Assembly (NCBI GenBank): GCA_038373885.1
Contig: JAWZYV010013147.1
Location: forward strand, 62,001 to 126,000
Direction of reading: 5' to 3'
Source: Cheiracanthium punctorium
Lineage: Eukaryota; Arthropoda; Arachnida; Araneae; Cheiracanthiidae
DNA length: 64,000 nt
The notes beneath the pieces are model-generated. The model saw only the letters and a list, made by a program, of their open reading frames with translations. It made no database searches and was not told the origin of the DNA. Below are positions 1 through 12,600 of the stretch, in pieces; position 1 is the first letter of the stretch; every line of letters starts with the position of its first letter. Position numbers and translations under genes: made by a program.

Positions 1-498
1 GTGTAATAGAAATAAGAGAGAGGCGGCAAGACTTTATGCCATTAGCGAGCCAGAGCGAAAGTTTTCTGGCAGAGTTCCAATTAATTTCACTTTGGAGACG
101 GTCCCTTACTAGCTTCTTGAAATTGGCCAAGAAAATGGATGAAATATAAGATTTTCAAAGTTCCATAACTCGGTCAGTTTTTATCGTAATAAAATGAAAC
201 TTTTTGTGTTTACTTTGTTTTTGTGTACTGCATCTTTTACTAAATATAAGTGATAGGACCTAGAGACCGTATAAAAATTTAATTTTTGTAATTTTTTTCT
301 AAATGGGTTGTTTGGTTCGAAAAGCACGTAAAAACATTCTATACCTCTTTTAAAACATTTTTTAAATTGGAAGTGCATATCTAAACCGAACGGTTCGGGA
401 ATTAGCTATTGGGTCACATTAAGGCTGGACACCCTGTATATATTTTTTTTAATTGCTTACTTTTGTTGGCAAGCATTATGATAAACTCTTTTTTATAG
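1..498. other. SERAC1 intron, unclassified
   Basis: Non-coding sequence before the first SERAC1 exon. A GGACACCCTGTATA motif at 428-441 is the inverse of the CAGGGTGTCC motif near 18525 and resembles a repeat terminus, but no partner end is visible. Nothing else recognisable. Confidence 0.4.
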
Positions 499-687
499 GT
501 CTTATAGTTAAGCAAATGCTCTCAGAAGCTTTTCAAAAAGAAGACAAAAAAGTTCAATTGCTAGTACAAAAAACTATTGGCATAATCTTCTATAGTGTTC
601 CCCATAAAGGAAGTGAAGTAGCTAATATGATTGATTCAGCATCACTGATTTTTCAGCCATCAAGTGATATTATGGAACTTAAAAAAG
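499..687 (+). CDS. SERAC1: SERAC1 exon: post-nucleophile helix and SVPHKGS core
   Basis: Acceptor TTTTATAG ends at 498 and donor AAG|GTAAAA follows 687. The exon starts in phase with two bases that complete a Gly codon (second Gly of the HSMGG turn) and ends one base into the next codon. It encodes GLIVKQMLSEAF, then GIIFYSVPHKGSEVANM. An open frame extends further upstream, but the acceptor and the homology boundary fix the exon start. Confidence 0.87.
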
Positions 688-3600
688 GTAAAAAGAATTT
701 TAACATGAATTATGTATGAAATATAGCTTTTATTTTTGGAATTTTGTGTAATATTATTTGTTTTAATTTACATTTTTAAGTACCATCATATCTGTGTGAG
801 CACTCAGTGGCACCAACTTTTGGAAAGTATTAGGTATGCTGATGTGCTTAGGTATGCAAATTTTTTGAGCAATATTGGACATCTTTTGCTTTAAGGGAGA
901 GGGTTAAATCAACTTAAGATTGTTTTAAATTAACCACAACTCTAAAAATGTAGCTGAACAATACAAATTCAATCGGGGTTGAGCATACAGGCAAAATATT
1001 GGAGGAATAGAAGTTGGTACTACCGTTAACTTTTTTATTTACACAGCCAAGTCACATTACTATGACCACTTATCTAATAGTCAGAATAGCCTTCTTTTGT
1101 AGATTCAAAAGCAGGGCATGAACTCAATGTGTACTTGGAAGGTCTCTAGACATCTGTGACCATGAAAACAGCAGAGCATTACCAGGGTGTCCAGCTGTCA
1201 GGAATATTGGAAAATGCACTTGAATTTTTTGCACCTTGAGAAAGTCAGGAATTATGCTTGAAAATAGTGTTTGAAATTGGAATTTACCAGTCAGCATTGG
1301 GAAAGTTTTGCTCTTCCCCTTAAAGAACACAGCCAAATTGGCAGCAGCTCCACTGCAGAACAATTTTGGGTGGAGAAAGAAGTGGGAATTGTTCATAAAA
1401 ACAAAATTTGTGTGTTTTGCAGCCCCTTCACAAAATTGAAATCAGTGATCGCAAAAATGCAAATCCTTTGTTGTTTGCACGCACCTCTGAGATGTTCATT
1501 TTCACTGTACCACACACTCTACAAAAACCCAATTGACAGTCAGTGCGAAAAGCATGTTGGCAGTGCCAGAACAGTGATTATTTTGAATTCATCAATTGAG
1601 AAATTCAAAATTTGAGGAAGAGAGGCAAATTCTTTTTAATCCCTGAAGTGTTGTGAGTTGTGTTTTATAGTTATGTAATTACTAACTACTACACAACAAT
1701 AATTGAGACTTTTTGCCTCTTTAGGAAATCCGTAGTCACACATGATGGGAACTACTATCATTCCTGATTTTTTTATTTGCTATGATACACATTTGCTAAA
1801 TTATTTTTCTTAATCATGTCTCAGCTTAACCAACACTCCTATTATTAAATTGGCTGCTAGGTTAGGTTGTGTCCGCCGATTTAACCGTTTGGAGTTTTCC
1901 TTGGTTTTCTCCGAAACGTTGCATAAATATGGGTTAGGACCCCTTAGAAAGTCCCCCCCCTCCCAGAGGAAAACCCTACCCCTGGCCTAGATCCCTAGCA
2001 GAGATAATTGGCTGTAACCCACATTTCCAATTTTTATTTTCCTATTATTAAATATTGTGCATATATATTGAGAAAAATTACATATGATGCCAAATATAAT
2101 AAAAATTTAAATCTAAAACAAAATTTTTTTGGCTCTGAAAATTTGTGTGATTTTAGAAAATTTGTTGGTAAATTGTTAGATTCCTGATATTTTGTGATTA
2201 CAGAACTGGAATTTTTTATACTTTTTGTTGAAATAAAGCACAATGATGGTTTTACATAACTTGTATAAAAGTGTAGCTTTTATGAATGGACAAAAAATGG
2301 GACTTCTTAAAATACAAATCCTACCACCGTTTTGAATTTGTAACACTTGATGAAGAATCTCAGTCCTTAAAACAGCTTAAATGTTCTTCAAACATTTGAG
2401 AAAATTATATCAGTTACATTCCCCCCCCCCCTCCCCCAAACAAAATTTTTTTTTTTAACCACTTAACAGTTTTACCCAACTGCCGGTCGGGTCACAGGAA
2501 AGTTGACTTCCCTGATTTGCCCGTGTGCCGGTCGGTCAGTTCATTTTTCACGCTTAGCTGCTGATTTCCCCGACTTTTTTACTTTACGTAGTTTGTAATG
2601 TTTCTAACAGATTCCTCCAGTAGTCCTATAAAGATTCGAGAGAAAAACACGTGCACAGCTGTTTCCGAACAGGTTTATTGTTTTCTGACTGCGCAGGGAA
2701 AATGGAAAATTTGGTCCCACACATTTAGTCAGTCTTGCTTCACGAGTAATATTTCTTTCCAATTTGGTGATAAAATAAAATAATGATGAGCGACAGTGAG
2801 CAGCTTATAACTGAATATAACTCTGATTTCGAATCGGAAATTTCTCTAAATGAATCTGGAAGTTCTGAAAGTTTGTTGTCGGAATTCTCCAGGAAGCGGA
2901 AAGTTTGGATCTAACTACTGTTAGGAAATTTTGTGAAATGGATGCTAATAATCCATCTGCTCCATTCCTGTAAAGCGTTCTTACAGTTCAGTTAGCTCTT
3001 CGGGGGAAAGCCAACTTTAAAGTAAAAATAGTGTATTTTTTATAATAATTAAAAATCATTATAAATAATTAAATACAATACCTGTAAAAGTTATGATTGC
3101 TGATAGGAATTTATGTAATCAATTAGAATGCAAAATCGTTTATCAAAAATATGCTTATATTTGGACACAATATGACAAGAAAAAGAAACTGTTAAGTGGT
3201 TAAATGATACAGTGAAAAGCATTTAACATGAAACTGGGGAATCGTAATATTTTTTCATTTTAAAAGAATTTCGTGTTAAAAAATTTATGAATTGCATGCA
3301 TAGAATGCTGTCTGGACAGCTATATCATTTTTTGTAAACTGATTTTTCTTGTTAAGCATTTTTGCTTTAAACGTACTTCACTATATTTATACCTATTAAA
3401 ATTGTTGGATACAAGAGTAATGGCTTTTTCTTCCTTTATTTCTTCTTAAATGTGAGTAAATTTTAAAATTCGTTAGATAAAAGTAATAACTTAAGCAGAC
3501 TTTCAGTTTGTATTTTCTGAAAACTGAAAGAATAAAAAAAGTTGTGATTCAGAAGTACTGACAAAGAACTGTTCTATGAATGTTACAGTAGAATTATCAT

Positions 3601-6600
3601 TGAACTTTATATATACATATATATAAGTGTAAACCGGAGAGTGAGCATTGCCCACCTCCCTACCCCCAGAATTTAAATTTTTGTTAATTGTATGTCAGTA
3701 GTCAAATCTTTTTCCGAGAAATTATTCCACCTTTTAGGCTATCTCCAATTTTTTTTCTGGCTACTTACCTGATTGATATATATAAAGACATGCAGCCGTT
3801 AATTGATAAAAACAATACTAAGATAATACAAAACATAATAAAAACAATTTTAATTATGTTTTGTATTATCTTAGTATTTAATATCAAGATTACTCTAAAT
3901 AAGAAATTGTGTTAATTTTTAAAATAAGAAAATCTTTCAAATTTTTTTAATTTAAAGAACCACTATGTACAGATGTTCTGCAGTGATCTAGTCGTAAGAA
4001 CAAGCAAAGTGAAGCAGCATCCAGCTTGGCCAGTGCTTGGGAGAGTGAACTCCTCTCAGCTAGATGGCTGTGGGATTGTGTATGCTATTGGCAGCTGGTG
4101 CACGTAAAATCCACCGTGGCCCCAATGTTTTCCATGTTTAAAAACGATATCTCTGGGGGTGCCAATTTCAGGTGGTGGCTTGTCCCTCATCTGGAATTGG
4201 TTCAAAATTAGGGACCAACAAGCAGAAGTCTAGCCCCTCGGGGGCAATGGCAACTATTTCTGTATATAGTTCAATTGCCTATTCATGGACACGAGAACAA
4301 CAGCTATGCAAAGGCACATTTGGTTGAAATATTAATTGCACATATATTTATTAAAATACTATTTGATAATTCTATTAATATGAGATTCATGAAAACTCAT
4401 TTTCTGTTATACTGAATATTAAAAATAACAATCTTATGTTGTATAGTAAAAAATATAAAAATTGCTGCTCCCACACTGTCTTTACTTAGTTTGAATTTCT
4501 CAGAGCCAGAATTCTAGAAAAGGCTCAAACCATCAAAGACCAGATAGAAAAGTTTGCTATGGGCATCTCCTGAAAGGGTCAGTTCATGTGAAATCATCCA
4601 GACCCTGTTGCTCGACATTTTTTATCCTTTTTATTTTTTGTCAGTTAATTAAACCAGTATATTTAGAGTTCAAAACAAGTGTTCAAAAAAATTTAGGCCC
4701 TTAGGATTTTTTTTGGTGGCGACACGAAGGATTTTTGATGAAAATAGAGGTTAACAGAAAACCTCATAACTTTTTTACTTTTTAAGTTTTTTAATTATTT
4801 AAAAATCATTATCATCAGAACGAAATAATCTAAATTTTTGCTAATTAGCACTTTTTTCTGCAACTTGAAGAAGTTACTCAAAATACACCATAAAAATTTC
4901 ATTTGTCAATGAAGAAAATGTCGTTTTTGACTTGAAAATTTCAATAGAAGGAAATAAGACTCGCCTTAATAATTGCATTCCTAAATAGATACACTATACT
5001 ACTCTCAGGGAAAGTATGAGTAATTAGAAGCTATTCCTTTTTTAAATATAATTAGTCAAACATGGCCATTTTGTAAAAAATTGCTAAGTTTGCAGTTAAA
5101 TAATTAAAAAGGGACTGAATGAAAAATTGTGAAATTCTGACAGGAAAGTCGTCTTATATGTCGAAGTAGGTGATATAAATTTCATGAGTGATTTCAGGTT
5201 GCTATCAGAAATACAGGATCTCAAAAGTGATGCTGAAATCACACTTATGAACAGACATTATTGCAGCCAAGAACAGTCTCTTCAGTAAAAAATTAATTAT
5301 GTTTATAATTTTCATAAAATCTGTATAACTTTTTAGCGATGGTATATGTCTTTCCCTGTATCTGTTTGAAATAAATAATTTAATTTGAGGTAAGAGAAAA
5401 AAACTCTGAAATTTCATCTTTTAGCTTTTCACTGATATTATAAGTACGCCCAGTCATTGTTGTAAATTCGAGAGGGGGTAAGCTTTCAAAGCACTTTGCT
5501 TACTGGAACCCAAACTGTATCTTTTTTTGACATTTTAAAGGATGTTCTAGGTCTACATTGGTGAAAAAAATGGCTTGCGAAGTCATTGTTTTCTTCGTTT
5601 GTGTCCAAAACTTTTCCAATCCACCACTCTTTTTCATACATGCATGCAACATAGTCATTCTTTTGAAATAAGGAACTTTCATATATTTTTGAGATACTAT
5701 GATCATCACATTGTTGGCATAAATGTTACAAAGCATCTGATTGTGATATTCCCTGGTACTAGAAATTCTGTCACAGAACTGAAATCTTATTTGGTGTTTT
5801 CTCATTTTTTTGTACTTCCTCTGCTGAAACATAGCAATAAGTAATTCCCAATTTTTTTTCTGAGCAGCAGTCAAATAAGTCTTTTGGAGTTAAAATTGTG
5901 TACAGTCTCTGTAAGGATAGTCTTGTGAGTACCCTTTTCGTGGTTCCCCCTATTCCATCGCAAGCATTTTTTCCGTGTGCAGAGGCAAAGAAATTCCATT
6001 CTGCATTCATTCCAAAGTCATTGATATGAGAGCTGACATTTACAAAATTCTTTTTATTTTTATAATTTTTTATTATTACCGTGTTAACACTGTCTAAAGC
6101 TGCATCATTTATCAATGCGTATGGCTCAGGATCATATGCTGAATCATACTCACTTGGGTTTTCATCAGATTTTTAAACAAAAATTTTAATGGCACAATTG
6201 GGACACAAAGATTTACCAGCGATTAAGTCAACAGGAAAATTTGTTGTCTTGGACAGGTGTTCAAAAAGAATTTTTTCAATCCATTTTTAACAGGTTTTTT
6301 ATGAATGCATAATGGATCACAACATTTCTTTCCAAAAATGTGGTGGAACTTAGCAAGATATTTATTCTTATGATAGTGACAAATAGTGTCTATTTCTTTG
6401 GCGACTCTTAAGTTTAAGCAGAGTCTAATCTTCATTTGACAAATCACTAATCATAACCACTTCCTTAGGCACATTTTGATAGTCTTGTTTATGACACTGT
6501 TCAAGAGTTAAAACACCAACAAAGCAATTCATACTAAAAATCAAAGTAAAAAATACACAGCTATACTATAGAACACAATCTTGCCCTTCTTAAAGCAGAA

Positions 6601-9600
6601 CTTCAAACTCTCTGACTACACAGGTAAATTAGGACAATTAGAACATTAAGAACATAAAATTAAAGAATAAAAGAAAAATGAGATATTTTGTGTTCTTGCT
6701 AGTGAATGGAAAATCTTGCTAGAGCGAAAAACATTGCTGACTCATTAGAAGGAAGCTGAATAAGGTACAATTTTTTTAAACATATTGCTAAAGAGGTTAA
6801 AACTTAAATGATAAAAGTAAGAGATGTACTGTTTGTCCTAATGTATAATTTTTTTATTTTGTTCTCAGAAACAAGTAGTCCAAAAAAAAAAAGTTTTTAA
6901 TTTTTTTCATAGGCATGTTAAAAGTTTATCTTAATATTTTAATGTTTAACAACCGTTTTGCGATTGTCTTAAACAAACAGCACTTTAGTGAATCTTGATA
7001 TAAAGGCAAATATATTTCTTGAATTATTTTACCTTTAACCTTATCCTTTTTAAAAATATTGTTCATTATCATTTCAAAAGAATGAACTATGCTGCATGCT
7101 TTTATGAAAAAGAGTAGTGGATTGAAAAAGTTTTGGACACAAACGAAGAAAACAATTACTTCTCAATATATATTTTTCAGACATGTGGACCTAGAACATC
7201 ATTTAAAATGTCCAAAAAATGATACAGTTTGGGCTCCAGTAAGCAAAGTGCTTCAAAAGCTTACCCCCTCTCGAATTTACAATAATGACTGGGCATAATA
7301 ATATCAGTGAAAAGCTAAAAGATGAAATTTCAGATATTTTTTTTTCTGTTACCTCAAATTAAATTATTTATTTCAAACATATACAGGGAAAGACATATAC
7401 CATCGCTAAAAAGTTATACAGATTTTATGAAAATTATAAACAGAATTAATTTTTTACTGAAGAGACTGTTCTTGGCTGCAATAATGTCTGTTCATAAGTG
7501 TGATTTCAGCATCACTTTTGAAATCCTGTATCTCTGAAAGCAACCTGAAATCACTCATGAAATTTATATCACCTACTTCGACATATAAGACGACTTTCCT
7601 GTCAGAATTTCATAATTTTTCATTCAGTCCCTTTTTAATTATTTAACTGCAAACTTAGCAATTTTTTACAAAATAGCCATGTTTGACTAATTATATTTAA
7701 AAAAGGAATAGCTTCTAATTATTCATACTTTCCATGGGAGTATTACTCTATTGTATCTATTTAGGAATGCATTTATTAAGGTGAGTCTTATTTCCTTCTA
7801 TTGAAATTTTTGCAGTGTATTTTGAGTAACTTCTTCAAGTTGTAGAAAAAAAGTACTAATTAGCAAAAATTTAGATTATTTCCTTCTGATTATAATGATT
7901 TTTAAATAATTAAAAACTCTTAAAAGTAAAAAAGTTATAAGGTTTTCTGTGAACCTCTATTTTCATCAAAAATCCTTCGTGTCACCTAAAAATGGCCCAA
8001 AAAAAAAAAAAAAAATCCTAACGGCCTAAATTTTTTTGAACACTTGTTTTGAACTCCCAATATACTGGTTAATAAATTGGCAAAATATAAAAAGTATCAA
8101 AAATATCGAGCAACAAATTTTATTTTTTCTGGATGATTTCACATGAACTGACCCGAAACACAGTTATGGCCGTATTCACGAAACACTTGACTCTTGGATT
8201 AATCCTGAAATGCCTGTTATAGTCATTGGTAAGATATCTTACTGATGACTTTAACACTCGAGTTTGGTTTAATCCGTGTGTCAAGTGTTCGGTGAATACT
8301 GCCAATAGTGATAGGTGTATTTGGTGTTTTTACTTAAATTTTTCACGTTTAGCTTGCCACCTGGATTGAATTCTCTCTTCCCTCATTACAACACTGTTGA
8401 AAATATGAAGTATTAAGAGTCGTGATTCTGAAAATTTTCAGTCTGACCACTGTTAAAATCTAAACTTGGTTAGCTTAAATTAGAACTTATTTGTAATTTT
8501 ACAGATTTAAATTAATTAAAAAACTTATTTAATTTAGTGTTTGGTGTGTTTATTGGATGTGCTGTTTGTTTTGTGCTATATTAGATTAATATACCTGCTG
8601 TAAATTTTAGTTTAGAAAAAAAAGGTAAAATAACAGTCTTATAAATTTAAGTCTTATAGAACTGCTCCACAAAAATGAAAAATGTTTCTCCAAATTACTA
8701 GATACTCCACAAATTGTTCAACAACAATGATCACCCAATTGTAGGAGAGATGAATTTCGAGCATTTTTGTACATTTTCATATGTATAATTATAATTACAA
8801 TAATATTTAAATAAGTGTTAGTTTTTTTTAGCCTCTCTCTCCCAACACATTTACCCCCCCTCCCCTACAAAGTGCTTATTTTTTTCCTTTAGACTGCAGT
8901 ATGCACCATTATAAATATACATATTAAGTTGCTATTGATACACTTTTAAACAAAAGTGTTTTTTAGTTATAACTCTTTTTATCTTTACATCATAAACAGA
9001 TGCTCCAAGATTGTTGTCTCTACATGAAAAGTTCAAGGATATTGTATCTAAATATAACATACCAATTCTTAGCTTTGGAGAAATGAAAAAGTCTCGTTGG
9101 GGTCTAAGTAAATCTATATTAGTTCCTTCAGATTCAGCAGGTAAGTTGATATACTGGCTTTATAAAAGTATTTAGATACAGTCAACTCGTGATTTTGCAA
9201 CACTTCCCGATTTAACGACCTTCTGATGAAGTCCTGACCGTTTTCCAGTAACTCTTATAAGCTTTCGATTTAATGCCCTACTTGCCGAGGTTCTGTGAAG
9301 GAAGCTAAATCGGGAGTCGACTGTATTTGTTTTGCATACAGGGAAGACAAAACATACCCAGCAAATACAGAACTATTATTTTGCAATCGGCTGAATCTTG
9401 CTGCCATTTTAGGCAGCATCAAGGCAATACAACATGGAATACCAGGGGTCAGAGCCTCTTGTTCCCTCAAAAAAAGTTGATTTAGTGATCATTTTTGAAA
9501 AAAAAGTGACCACAAAAAACTATAAATATAAATTAAAAAGTAAAAAATATATAGGTTTGTTAATTTAAGATTCACATACGGAAGTATTCTCAATAATTTG

Positions 9601-12600
9601 TTAAAAACATGAAATATGCAACTCACCAAGTGTTGCATTTTTAATGTTTTTAATGTAGTTTCATCTCGTTTAGCCTTAAAAGAAAATTTGAAAATAAATT
9701 TCAATAACATTGAAAAAATAGGCAATTATAATAATCATAGCTACAGTCTAAAACGCAAGGCAATAGAGATCTTAATGCAATAGGGCGCTGTCAATGACAT
9801 GACGCACGCACAAATTGATGAAGTCTGGAGTGGCGTGCAGGAAAGAAGGAAGAGATCTTTGCCAGTTCTGAAGATGGCTGTAGGCGAAGCAGCCGAAAGC
9901 ACTCGACTATAAACACTTGGTGTGTTGCGTTTTTAAAGGCTTTTAACAGTTTTTAACCAATTATATAGGTTTGTTTTCTAAGAAGTATGCCTTACAAACA
10001 ATCAAGGATGGATTAAAGAGGAAGAGAAAGGGACAACCCCAAGAAAAAAGAAAGAAATGTAAATGATCCTATTTTACAGAATGGATGTGTATGTGAATCT
10101 TCCGAGTAACAGTCCCTTCCCATAAAAATAACATTTATCTGTCGCTTCAAACAATACATATATTGTATAGACATTAAAATAAAAAATAATTTAGTTTCGC
10201 TGCTCATTTTGCACTTAAAACTTGTACATAGCTAGAAGACTCTGCTTTAAAGCTGAAACTAAAGAAATGAAATTTTTGTTCCAACTTAAAGTTTCAATAT
10301 ATATATATATATATATATTTATTCTAGACTATTTTATTTGCTTTAAATGCAAAATAATAATTAACTGTAAAAAGTCATACTGAATTAAAACTGTGGTCTT
10401 GGCATTATGTTTCCAAATAGCACAAACTTGTTCAAAGGCCGTAATTTCCACATTCAGATAACACGTTACCATCCCGTACAGATTTACAGTCTCGCTTACG
10501 TCAAAATGTCCAGACAAAACATGTACAATGCTTATCAAAAATCTGGGTCCAGTTCAGTGTTCTCTACACGTACTTAAAACGTTGTATGGCTAATATTGCA
10601 GGGCATACTATAAAATTAAGTAAATAACCAATATTCTACAGCTTTTTTTTAATCAGTTTTGCTGTTTATTTGAATCCACGGCTAATTAATAGGATAAATG
10701 TTTCTTAAAGTATTTATTTACATATACATATATTTTAAATAAACGAAACACCTACTTTATTAAGGTACATCACAGCAAAATGTCTAACCTCAAGTCTTTG
10801 GCGGCAAACAACAACAGTGATTTGGTCGATGTATCTTTGAACTTCTTCTTGCTGGTTTAAGCCATGGAGTTAATTTTGGTAGTGGTCCTCTACCGGGTAT
10901 TTTTGTCATCATTTTGTAGTACATTGAACCTCTTTAGTATGTGGATTATAGAACAGATTGTAAAATCTGTTGTCTGTATGTTAAGCAGCCCCAATAAGAA
11001 AATCTTTCATAGTAGATACTATACTACTATGCCTATACAATATATAATACTATATATAATATACCTATACACAGTCTGGCTGTTCAGAGTACTAGAGTAA
11101 AACATGAAGCTCAATTAGCCGAAGCACAAATTTTGAACCAGAATGCATTTTGTACAATGTAAGACATAGTAATCCCATTCTGACAATCAGTGTGTGCTAC
11201 CTGGGATTATACTCTTTAATTTCATTTCTCCTTTACAAATTTGGAAATTAGGCTGCATATCTTTCTGTCGATACTCTTTTTCAGGGTTGAAAACATCTTA
11301 AGTTATATTTCCTCACATACACTATCTGGCCAAAAGTATCCGGACACCCCCTAAAAAAGTGGTTTTGGCAGGTGACGTAAATTTGATGCGTAATTGAAAG
11401 CTATTAAAGTGTTGGTAGTGGTTTGTCCGGTTGTATGTATTTGTTTGTGAAGCAATGAGTAAGTCAAAGGAGCTTAGTGAGTTCGTTCGTGGCAGTATAG
11501 TGGGATGTCACTTTTGTGCGAAATCAGTTTGTGAGATTGCGGACATTCTACAGAAGCCTAAATCCACTGTGAGCGATGTAATTGTGAAGTGCAAACATCG
11601 AGGCAGTGAAACTGCAGAAAAACGGAGTAGGAGAGCAAAAAAACTTAGTGAACGGAGTCGCAGAACTCTGAAAAGGGTAGTGGGAAACAATCGCAAGTCC
11701 TCGTTTGTGGAAATTTCTCAGGAGTTCAAAAGTTCATCAGATGCTAGTGTTAGCAGCAGGACTTTTCGTTGAGAGTTAAACAACTTAGGATTCCATGGTC
11801 GTGTAGACGTTCACAAGCCGAACATCACCCCACAGAATGCGAAGCTTCGATTGCAATGGTGCAGAGATCACTGTCATTGGACTGTGGACGTGTGGAAAAC
11901 TCTTTTTTGAAGTGATGAATCTCGCTTCACAGTCTGGCTGTCGGAGGGATGCGTCTGATTTTGGCGGATCCCCGGCGAACGTTTTTTGTGTGACTGAATT
12001 GTGCCGATTGTTAAGTTTCGAAGTGGCGGTATAATGGTGGTGGGCGTTTCTTGTGTTTGAGCCTGGGTCTGTTAGTTCCTGTAGTTGGAAACATGAACTC
12101 TGCAATGTAGGTGGACATTCTGGACAATGCTGCACTCTCAACTCTGTGGCAATATTACGGGGAAGGCCCATTTCTCTTCTAGCAGGATAACTGCTCCATT
12201 CACACATCGAGGCTTGCACAGACGTGGTTTGACGAAATGAGCGTTCAAAAACTGGACTGGCCTTCTCAGATCTCCGATCTTAATCCCACAGAACACCTCT
12301 GGGACGAATTAGAGCGCATATTACGTAGCCAGCCAAATCGACCATCCTCACTGCAAGCACTCACTTCAGCCGTGATGGACGCCTGGAAGTTAATTCCTAT
12401 GGTCACCTGTCAAAAACTGGTTCAAAGTCTTCTCAGAGGTGTGCAGGCTGTCATCGATGCAAAAGGGGGACCAACATCATATTAAATATGTGCCTCAGGA
12501 CACTCCAAGTCCATACCACTGAGTGTCCGGATACTTTTGGCCAGATAGTGTATTAGGTTTTCAAAACCCCTTCCATCATTCCCTGAGCTAAATTAACTGC

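Larger units (their letters stand above)
4576..8154 (-). mobile_element. Long-TIR DNA transposon 1 (about 1.1-kb inverted arms)
   Basis: 3579 bp. Both ends begin GGGTCAGTTCATGTGAAATC read inward; the inverted arms run about 4576-5670 and 7062-8154. GAAA flanks both ends (4572-4575 and 8155-8158), a 4-bp target duplication. The interior encodes, on the minus strand, decayed remains of a transposon-type protein also found in the element at 24472-29514. The element sits in the SERAC1 intron. The superfamily is not identified. Confidence 0.82.

Noticed and set aside
1271..1615. A 114-codon plus-strand frame overlapping a 90-codon minus-strand frame
   Set aside because: Composition is mixed but no motif or splice context supports a gene, and it lies within the SERAC1 intron; probably a decayed repeat.
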